Assembly (NCBI GenBank): GCA_008017155.1
Contig: SSGX01000036.1
Span: 1 to 36,342 of the forward strand
Length of the DNA: 36,342 nucleotides
Source: Neisseriales bacterium
GTDB lineage: Bacteria; Pseudomonadota; Gammaproteobacteria; Burkholderiales; UBA11063
Reading direction: 5' to 3'
A program made the position numbers and the translations under genes. Below are positions 24,466 through 31,278 of the stretch, piece by piece. The notes under the pieces are model-generated. The model had not been told where the DNA came from, ran no database searches, and saw nothing but the letters and a program-made list of their open reading frames with translations. Within the stretch, counting starts at the first letter, position 1; each line of letters starts with the position of its first letter.

Positions 24466-27132
24466 ATGTTACTTAAAAAAAATCTTTTAATCTTACTTGG
24501 CTCAGGCTTATTACTGAGCACAGTCGCATGTAGTCAGGGTGGCGGTGGAAGACCTGATGCTATTAATGAACCTGATCCGGTAGTTATCGTTGAATCCGGT
24601 ACAGTTATCGAGCCACCAAAAGGTAAAGCGCGGCTATTTTTCGATGATGTCGGGGTTATCCCTCTTGTTACGGCAAATAAACAAGTCGTAAATACTAAAA
24701 ATAAAATTTTGGTAAAAATAAATAATAGTCTAGAGCAGCCATTTACCCTAAATAGTATCCGGGTACTTGATCCAGAAAATATGGAAGCCGAAGCACCAGC
24801 CCTTGCGAGTATAAAAAGTAATGCTTGTCATACAGTGCAAGCATGGTCTAGCTGTACCCTAAGTGTGACATCTAATCTAAGTAAGAGTGGTAGCTTTATC
24901 CTTGAAGCTAGTCTTACTGCTACTGAGGGTAATTCACCAGTTATTATCCGCCAGATTATCCGAGCGTCGGATAAAGTCGGCTCGAATGACGGTATCATGT
25001 TTAGAAATGACCTTGATGAGGTTATCACTTCTGATGGTAAATATAGCATGTCATTCCCTGTCCACCTAACAGATAGCTTTACAAGTATCAAGGCAAGTAA
25101 TGGTTATCTAGTTTGTCCTAATAATGATTATCAAGCTGGCGCTACTTGTAGTTATCTGGTATCTGGTGAAGCGCTTAATGGCAAAACTCTGATAGCTACT
25201 GATCTTGAAGGGATAAAAAAAGATGGTGGCAAGGTTATTTCTTCATATCGGACAGTGGTTAATACTAATGATGCCGCTAAGCTGCGTTTAGTTCAGCCAC
25301 GTGATGTAGTATTAAATGCTGAAAAATCAGCTGCTACTACACCTTTGGTAATGTTTAATGCAGGTAATCAAGTAGCGACGAGTCTTTCTCCTGAGCTTTT
25401 TGCTAATTCTTTATTAAATATAGCTTCAACTACATGTACTACTAGCCTAAATCCCGGCTCATCATGTTTGGTTAATATCGCGGTGAGTAGTAAAGATAGT
25501 GGCTTCGCATCGGTTGGTGCTAATTATGATCAGAGTAAAAATGTAGCTGATCTAGTGCAGACGAATTTCCGCTATCTAAATAGTGATAAGCCATTAGCTT
25601 TTGATATCGAACATTTGAGCGGTAGCCTTTTGAAATCAGTACTTAATAATGATAATTATCTTGATTTACGCGTGCGTAATCTTGGTGCTGATAGCCTAAA
25701 AAATATGGGCTTTAGCTTATCTGATATCGCTGAAGGTACGCTTGTTGCTGCTAATAATTTGGCTACAAATGAAGCTACATGTAGCCTAGATGGTAAATAT
25801 ACCTTAGATACAAGTTGTCGTATGAGAGTTAAATATCATCCTAAAACTAAAGTTGATTTGGCTAGATTATTTAATCTAAATGTTAGTGCTATTGATCAAA
25901 ATGGTCTTAGTCACAGCCTAAACTGGGGGCAAACATATTCTACGCTAACTGGTTTTAATGTACTAACGATGATTCCATCACTATTGGAACTAAGATCATT
26001 GGTTAATATGCCTGATCCTATGTCTCGTGAAGTTAGAGTTACAAACGTTAGTGGCTTAACTGCTAATCTGGGTAAAACTGAGCTAGTTCCTGAAAAAAGT
26101 CCTAAGCTGCCAGATGGTCTCTCGATTGATAGTAATGGTTGCCCTGATAGTCTTAATCCGGGAGAAAAATGTGAGCTAAAAGCTATTTTTCAACCAAAAG
26201 TAAAGCATCCTTTACGTAGGGCTAAGCTTGTTGTTCCAGTTACTAATCTATCGAGTGAGCAGGTTAATTCGCGTCATGCGACCGATATCTATGCCGAAGC
26301 TCTGACAACTTCAGATGCTAATCCTGCCGATATTCAGGTATCTGTTACTCCTGCGAAAGGTGATTTTGTTAGTGGCTCTGGGTTACTTGATGACCCATTT
26401 ATAATGAGCTATCTATATGGGCGTAAATTAGACTTGGTCTATACTTTTACGAATCGTAAAGGTGCTGGTACTGCTTATAATTTTAACGTTGCAGTAAATT
26501 ACTTACCAGTTGGGGTCGAAGCAATCACGGCAAATCTAGCAAATCCATGTGCAATTAATACTGCAAATATGACTCTCATTGGTGGTGATTCTTGTTCTGT
26601 GATTTTAAGACTCCCTAAACAAGCCGCATTTGATGGTGGATTCTTAGAAACTACAGGGCAATTTTTGTCAACTAATCTTCCATTTACTTATACCGATGAT
26701 TATTATGGTTTTGTAAATGATGAAGATGTGATGGCAAGTAGAGATAGTGTCTTATTTTATGATTGGTTAAAAGGCTTTAATGCTTCATTTGTTAGCTGTA
26801 CCGAGCTTGATGCTGAACTAGCAAAACAAAGCAAAGTATGGAGATATGCAATCAAAGTTAAAGCCGGATTTAGCTCAGCAGATTCTGAAGTTAGTTATCC
26901 GATTAAAGTCATGTCATTATTTAGTATTAATGGTATGCCTGAGAATAGCAATACTTCTTGTGAAATTAAAAATGGTGAAACAAGTTGCGAACTAGAGATT
27001 TCTAATCTACCAATTAGTACTCCAGCACATAAAGATTTTACAGCAATAATTCATGCTGTGGATGGAAATGGCAATTCACAACAAGTACCTTTTGTATTTA
27101 ATCTGGCTAATATGTGTAAAGTAGCTAGGTAA
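24466..27132 (+). CDS. large Cys-pair Ig-repeat lipoprotein 3
   Basis: An 888-aa member of the family: signal ending STVAC (Cys22), the shared N-terminal domain (ARLFFDDVGVIPLVTANKQ, KINNSLEQPFTLNSIRVLD, ASLTATEGNS) and Cys-pair beta domains (GSSCLVNIAVSSK, DTSCRMRVKYHPKT, GEKCELKAIFQPK, GDSCSVILRLPK). It is less similar in DNA to lipoproteins 1 and 4 than they are to each other, so it is an older duplicate. AGGA at 24453-24456 precedes the ATG, 115 bp after lipoprotein 2. It is the last gene of the unit that starts with the beta-barrel, and a hairpin (27152-27172) follows. Function unknown; surface location inferred. Confidence 0.85.
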   Translation: MLLKKNLLILLGSGLLLSTVACSQGGGGRPDAINEPDPVVIVESGTVIEPPKGKARLFFDDVGVIPLVTANKQVVNTKNKILVKINNSLEQPFTLNSIRVLDPENMEAEAPALASIKSNACHTVQAWSSCTLSVTSNLSKSGSFILEASLTATEGNSPVIIRQIIRASDKVGSNDGIMFRNDLDEVITSDGKYSMSFPVHLTDSFTSIKASNGYLVCPNNDYQAGATCSYLVSGEALNGKTLIATDLEGIKKDGGKVISSYRTVVNTNDAAKLRLVQPRDVVLNAEKSAATTPLVMFNAGNQVATSLSPELFANSLLNIASTTCTTSLNPGSSCLVNIAVSSKDSGFASVGANYDQSKNVADLVQTNFRYLNSDKPLAFDIEHLSGSLLKSVLNNDNYLDLRVRNLGADSLKNMGFSLSDIAEGTLVAANNLATNEATCSLDGKYTLDTSCRMRVKYHPKTKVDLARLFNLNVSAIDQNGLSHSLNWGQTYSTLTGFNVLTMIPSLLELRSLVNMPDPMSREVRVTNVSGLTANLGKTELVPEKSPKLPDGLSIDSNGCPDSLNPGEKCELKAIFQPKVKHPLRRAKLVVPVTNLSSEQVNSRHATDIYAEALTTSDANPADIQVSVTPAKGDFVSGSGLLDDPFIMSYLYGRKLDLVYTFTNRKGAGTAYNFNVAVNYLPVGVEAITANLANPCAINTANMTLIGGDSCSVILRLPKQAAFDGGFLETTGQFLSTNLPFTYTDDYYGFVNDEDVMASRDSVLFYDWLKGFNASFVSCTELDAELAKQSKVWRYAIKVKAGFSSADSEVSYPIKVMSLFSINGMPENSNTSCEIKNGETSCELEISNLPISTPAHKDFTAIIHAVDGNGNSQQVPFVFNLANMCKVAR

Positions 27133-27151
27133 TAAGCATAACTATCCAATA

Positions 27152-27172
27152 GAGGGGGATTGTCTTCCCCTC
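27152..27172 (+). terminator. hairpin after lipoprotein 3
   Basis: GAGGGG (27152-27157) and CCCCTC (27167-27172) pair with a 9-base loop. No T-run follows. The position, 20 bp after the stop and just before block E, mirrors the hairpin after lipoprotein 1. Confidence 0.5.
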
Positions 27173-27178
27173 ATGGAA

Positions 27179-27325
27179 TTTACTAAATAATGAGTATCTT
27201 TGAGTATCTAAAACCCGATACTCGCACCCCCAAATATTTTGGGTGGCAAATTCATTTGTGGGATTATAAACGGGTTTAAAAATGGGTGGTAATTTTATAC
27301 AATAGCCTCCGTAAGAATAGATATA
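27179..27325 (+). promoter_or_regulatory. repeated promoter block, copy E
   Basis: Near-identical to copy D. It contains CCCCCAAATATTTTGGGTGG (27228-27247), CGGG (27271-27274), TTTAAA (-35, 27275-27280), 17 bp, TACAAT (-10, 27298-27303) and CTCCGT (27307-27312). The predicted start is near 27310. It is 150 bp farther from the next large lipoprotein gene than copy C, the extra DNA being a hairpin and a small reading frame. Confidence 0.7.
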
Positions 27326-27338
27326 TGACTAGCTAATA

Positions 27339-27392
27339 TTTTAAATCAACACAAAAACAAGTGGAGATAAAAGTTTTTGGGTTGATTTAAAA
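27339..27392 (+). promoter_or_regulatory. long 5'-leader hairpin
   Basis: TTTTAAATCAAC (27339-27350) and GTTGATTTAAAA (27381-27392) are perfect 12-bp complements. Inside, after a 2x2 internal loop, AAAAAC (27353-27358) pairs with GTTTTT (27373-27378), leaving a 14-base loop with GTGGAG. The hairpin lies in the predicted leader of lipoprotein 4, just upstream of the small frame at 27404. It is absent before lipoprotein 1. Confidence 0.6.
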
Positions 27393-27403
27393 GAAGGCTA
27401 AAA

Positions 27404-27493
27404 ATGAATGATAGACTTACAATAAATTTTGATCTGTTACGGCAGATTTTATATATTAAACATAGGAGTAAAAATGAAAGCAACAAATTTTAA
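27404..27493 (+). CDS. 29-codon leader reading frame (uORF)
   Basis: ATG at 27404 with AAGAAGG 6 bases upstream, a strong ribosome site, opens a 29-codon frame starting MNDRLTINFDLLRQILYIKH and ending at TAA 27491-27493. It overlaps the start of lipoprotein 4 (27474) by 20 bases in another frame. Its last third is simply the shared AAACATAGGAG segment and lipoprotein start read out of frame. The first 18 residues look protein-like. It may be a leader peptide coupled to translation of lipoprotein 4, or the 5' remnant of a gene cut by insertion of the duplicated lipoprotein segment. It has no equivalent before lipoprotein 1. Confidence 0.4.
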   Translation: MNDRLTINFDLLRQILYIKHRSKNESNKF

Positions 27494-28259
27494 GAGACTA
27501 TCATACCTAATGGCAGGTAGTATCTCTCTATCAATCTTAAGTGGTTGTGGAGGAACGAATGGTAACGCAAATGGTGGGAATAGTACACTTGGTGAAACGT
27601 TACCGACAGTAGAAAAGGTAAAGAAAGTATATTTCGATGAAGTAGGTATTGTGCCGCTAGATGCAGGAAATGCACAGTTTGCACTAAGACTTAATAATAG
27701 TTATGATGAGCGTTTTACGCTAGATGATATTTATGCAGTAGATCCAGTAACGCATACACGAAATAATAGCTTAGCTAGCATATCAAAGGGTAATTGTGCG
27801 CAAGTACCATCAAATAATTACTGTACAGTAAATTATAGCTCGAAGTTAAATAAGAATGGAGCATTTATAGTTGAAGCGCAGCTAACGAATACTAAGACAG
27901 GTAAGAAATTAGTGCAAAGACAATTTGTGCGAGTAGGTCATTTGAATGATCTAAATGGTCTTGAATTTAGGGCTGAGCTTGATGAAGTACCAGCAATAAA
28001 TAAACACTTTAGCATGGCATTACCAGTTTATGTAAAAGGTGATTTTAAAGAGTTAAAAGCAAAAGATGGCTTGAAAGGTAAGCTACTTTGTGCGGGAGAA
28101 GCAACAAAAGGAGGGACTGCATGCACGTATCTAGTAGATGGAGATGTACTAGCTGGTAAGACTTCGGTACAAACGAGAATCGAGGGAATAAGTAAAAATG
28201 GAAAGACGGTAAATCTGTCTTCTAATACAGTAGTTAATACCAATAGGGAAGGTCATTTA
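27454..28259 (+). repeat. 806-bp duplicated segment, copy 2
   Basis: Second copy of the segment at 17379-18184. Identity starts sharply at TATTAAACATAGGAG, inside the leader, and ends at GGTCATTTA in codon 262, after which the two lipoproteins differ. Confidence 0.9.
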
Positions 28260-30335
28260 TTGGTTAGTATTCCAGAAAATATTGATATGAATAATATCAC
28301 AGCGAATAGTACATTTACTGTAGATTTATTTAATAATGGTAGTAATGAAGTAAATAGCATCAATCCTACTCCCGGTATTGCAGGTTTAACGATTGACAAT
28401 GCTGCGAGTGATTGCAAGACTGCTACGCTTCTTGCTGGGGAAGATTGTACGGTTACATACAAAGCTGATCCTGCGGTTATTGCTGAGAATAAAGTTGGGA
28501 GTATTACCTCAGCTTATAAGAAAAAGAAAGATAATGGAATCGGAACCACTGAAACCATAGAAAATGGTTCGGTATTTGCTCATTTTTTGATGACATGGGC
28601 AGGGGTTACAAATCCGGGAATTATTATTGATCCAACTACAGGTAAACCTGTTATTGATCCAGCAACGCAATGTAGACCACCGCTTGGAACGGGTACAATT
28701 AATTGTGAGACATCAGGTACTATAAATCAAAATATGTTACTTACAGTTACTGGAAGCCCAGCTGATTTGAATGGTACGCCTGTTTCTACTCCACGTGACG
28801 TTATATACAGAGTACACAATGATTCTAAGCGTGCGATAAAAGATATTAAAATCACATCAAATGCAGTTACTTCCTCTGGTGCTATCCTAACTACTAGTTT
28901 TACGCCAACAGCTATTGCTGGTTCTAGTTGTGATGTGACAGCTGGTGGTTCGTTTACTCTAGCTGCAGGAAGCGATTGTACTTTTAAGGCAACTTTACAA
29001 GAGGCTTCTGCGGTTAATGGCTATAATCAGGTTATAGTAAGTGGTAAATATGCCGATGCTATTAATGAGGGGGAAGAATTGACAGCTTCAGGATATACTG
29101 TTACGCCATTTGGGGTTAACACATTATTGAATTTATATACAATAAGCCCAGCAAATCGACTATTTAATACTTCAGCAAATAATACTGTTGATCAAGTATA
29201 TACAGTATCTAATACTAGTAGTCTTCCGTTTACATATCAAAAACCAGAGTTAGTTGCTTCTGGTTCTGGAGCTGCAAATGCTGAAGCAATAAAATTACTT
29301 GCTGGTGGTAATAATGCACAACTTAAAATAGTTACATCTACTGAGCCTGGAACAAAATGTGATTTAACTGCAGCTACAGCTTTGGCTGGTGGGGAAGATT
29401 GTACCTTCAAAGTTGAATTTAAACAAACGGGGGCAACAAATTTCTTGACGGCGCCATTCAAATTAAACGTACCGATCACACAAATTAATGGTACAACTGC
29501 TCCTACAAATTCAAAAATAGTAGCAGATCTTAGCGCTTATGCTGGTCAAAGAGCAGCAATTACTGGTGCATTATCTAGAGCTAGTGTTACTTCACTAGGT
29601 AGTCCAACTGCTACCCATTTTCATATTCCTGGTGCTAATCCACTAACAGTTGATTATGTATTTACAAATAAAGGTGGTACTGCACAGAACTTTAACGTTG
29701 CTGTTAATAGCTTACCTTTAGGGATTAAAGTGTTACAGAATCAGGCTCCTATTACTATAGATAATGTTCCTAATGTTCAAGCTTGTGAAATCGGAATTAG
29801 CCGTATGGATTTAAATAAAGATATGTCTTGCTATATCCGGATGCAGCTTCCTGATGCCGACTTTTTTAACTCTGGTTTATTACAAAGTGGTGCGCTAGAT
29901 TTTGTTGGTGAAGTTAGCTATAACGATAGTGAAGAAGGATTAAAAGTACTTCGTGGTGCATCAGAAGGGCTTGATTCATTTAGTAAACCTATTTCAGGTG
30001 AGTGGGTAAATATTGATGTAACCAATACAACTACAGCGTTAGTTAATCAGCAAATTGGAACTGCAACAGTTGAAGTACGTGAAGTTAGCCTAGACCTAAG
30101 CTTTACGCCTGCAGTAGGTGTGACACAAGCTATTAATGGTCTTAGAGTTGTTCCGGTTACAGGTATGTCAGGAATGACGCCTCCTGTGACAGAGATCATA
30201 AGTGGAAATACTGCTACAGTTAAGGTTTATTTACCAAAAGAATTAACCTCATATGATCTTGAATTAAAGCTTGTTGATCCTTCTCTTAACAATAAGGTGG
30301 TTCGTAGTATAAAACATAGTTTGACAGGTTTATAA
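27474..30335 (+). CDS. large Cys-pair Ig-repeat lipoprotein 4
   Basis: A 953-aa lipoprotein, almost the same as lipoprotein 1 for its first 262 residues (one substitution, Arg for Lys at residue 8) and clearly different afterwards, though with the same domain plan: Cys25 lipobox LSGC, the shared N-terminal domain, then Cys-pair beta domains (GEDCTVTYKAD, GSDCTFKATL, GEDCTFKVEFKQ, DMSCYIRMQLPD). A conserved segment GKPVIDPATQC persists inside the variable part. AGGAG at 27464-27468 fixes the start at 27474; a frame open from 27429 is not the true start. Ends in front of a strong terminator at 30361. Function unknown. Confidence 0.85.
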   Translation: MKATNFKRLSYLMAGSISLSILSGCGGTNGNANGGNSTLGETLPTVEKVKKVYFDEVGIVPLDAGNAQFALRLNNSYDERFTLDDIYAVDPVTHTRNNSLASISKGNCAQVPSNNYCTVNYSSKLNKNGAFIVEAQLTNTKTGKKLVQRQFVRVGHLNDLNGLEFRAELDEVPAINKHFSMALPVYVKGDFKELKAKDGLKGKLLCAGEATKGGTACTYLVDGDVLAGKTSVQTRIEGISKNGKTVNLSSNTVVNTNREGHLLVSIPENIDMNNITANSTFTVDLFNNGSNEVNSINPTPGIAGLTIDNAASDCKTATLLAGEDCTVTYKADPAVIAENKVGSITSAYKKKKDNGIGTTETIENGSVFAHFLMTWAGVTNPGIIIDPTTGKPVIDPATQCRPPLGTGTINCETSGTINQNMLLTVTGSPADLNGTPVSTPRDVIYRVHNDSKRAIKDIKITSNAVTSSGAILTTSFTPTAIAGSSCDVTAGGSFTLAAGSDCTFKATLQEASAVNGYNQVIVSGKYADAINEGEELTASGYTVTPFGVNTLLNLYTISPANRLFNTSANNTVDQVYTVSNTSSLPFTYQKPELVASGSGAANAEAIKLLAGGNNAQLKIVTSTEPGTKCDLTAATALAGGEDCTFKVEFKQTGATNFLTAPFKLNVPITQINGTTAPTNSKIVADLSAYAGQRAAITGALSRASVTSLGSPTATHFHIPGANPLTVDYVFTNKGGTAQNFNVAVNSLPLGIKVLQNQAPITIDNVPNVQACEIGISRMDLNKDMSCYIRMQLPDADFFNSGLLQSGALDFVGEVSYNDSEEGLKVLRGASEGLDSFSKPISGEWVNIDVTNTTTALVNQQIGTATVEVREVSLDLSFTPAVGVTQAINGLRVVPVTGMSGMTPPVTEIISGNTATVKVYLPKELTSYDLELKLVDPSLNNKVVRSIKHSLTGL

Positions 30336-30360
30336 AAGTGTTTTCTTCGTAGAGGAATAA

Positions 30361-30392
30361 AAACCCGGCTAATATTTTAGCCGGGTTTTTCT
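30361..30392. terminator. rho-independent terminator
   Basis: AAACCCGGCTAA (30361-30372) and TTAGCCGGGTTT (30377-30388) form a 12-bp stem with loop TATT, followed by TT. A-rich and T-rich flanks on both sides let it serve the plus-strand lipoprotein 4 and the minus-strand gene that ends at 30457. Confidence 0.9.
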
Positions 30393-30456
30393 AATTAATG
30401 TAAAAATATAACAGTTACTTATCTTCAAATCTAGATTAGACTGTGATATAAGTGCT

Positions 30457-30888
30457 TTAATAAATCTTTTTGCTAACGATTAGGGTTATGTGTTCAGATG
30501 CTGTTTTTTTATTCAGGGGTGACATAAAAGTAACGCTACCAATACCTACATGAGACTTTTCTTGAAATATATCAAGTGAGTATTGTTTGTGTGGTATCAA
30601 TGATAGATTAATTGAACAAGTATTTTTGGTATTACATGTGAATGATGATTCATTTGCCATAAGAGTAGTGTCGAAATTACTCTTTAGTTGCCATAAATAT
30701 TTAGTTTTAGGCACTAGGGGTAATGAGTTGTATAAATCAATAGTAAATGTTTCGCGTTTGGGAGTATTTTTACTCACAGCCTTGGGTTTAGTTATATTAT
30801 GCTTGATTTCTGAGTTACAGCCATTAAGTATGACTATTATTGCCGAAAAAATAACTGTATAGATTTTTAAATTTGCTGAGATTTTCAT
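30457..30888 (-). CDS. small lipoprotein, unknown function
   Basis: A 143-aa lipoprotein from the ATG at 30888 (MKISANLKIYTVIFSAIIVI, LNGC with Cys24). The frame is open upstream to 30924, but the signal peptide argues for 30888. The mature part is a single beta-rich domain (ETFTIDLYNSLPLVPKTKYL, SSFTCNTKNTCSINLSLI, HKQYSLDIFQEKSHVGIGSV) with one close Cys pair, perhaps an Ig-like or carbohydrate-binding fold. I do not recognise the family. It is convergent with lipoprotein 4 and has no co-transcribed neighbour. The ribosome site is weak. Confidence 0.65.
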   Translation of the reverse strand: MKISANLKIYTVIFSAIIVILNGCNSEIKHNITKPKAVSKNTPKRETFTIDLYNSLPLVPKTKYLWQLKSNFDTTLMANESSFTCNTKNTCSINLSLIPHKQYSLDIFQEKSHVGIGSVTFMSPLNKKTASEHITLIVSKKIY

Positions 30889-31231
30889 TTTTTGCTTTCT
30901 TTGTCGGTAGATTAATTTATTCAATAGTACTTACTATTGTTATAAATATTATTAGTTTGTCAAACTCTGATTAGTTAATTGATTGTTTATTAAAAGTTTT
31001 CTTATAGCATTTCAAAAATTGATAGCCTTATCTTTATCTGATTAAGGATCATCTAAACGGAAGTATAGAATGATGCATGGATTTAAAATGCCGTATTTAA
31101 GAAATAATAACGTTATAATTAGAAATCATTATGTGGTTCTGATGGTTATTGGGTAATGTGGTATTGCAGTTAGATTCTATCTTGATAGTATTCACTTGCT
31201 GCGGCTTATATTTTGTATCTCTAGATAAAAA
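30889..31231. other. A+T-rich spacer, nothing recognised
   Basis: Upstream of the small lipoprotein and downstream of the 802-aa lipoprotein. It should contain the promoter of the gene at 30457-30888, but no clear -35/-10 pair, repeat, RNA or short gene stands out. Confidence 0.4.
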
Positions 31232-31250
31232 GACCGCTCAAAGAGCGGTC
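31232..31250 (-). terminator. rho-independent terminator of the 802-aa lipoprotein
   Basis: GACCGCTC and GAGCGGTC form a perfect 8-bp stem with a 3-base loop. Read on the minus strand it is followed by TTTTTATC, so it ends the gene stopping at 31279. Confidence 0.92.
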
Positions 31251-31278
31251 AGAAAGATCAAGACAAGTCTATGTTTGT

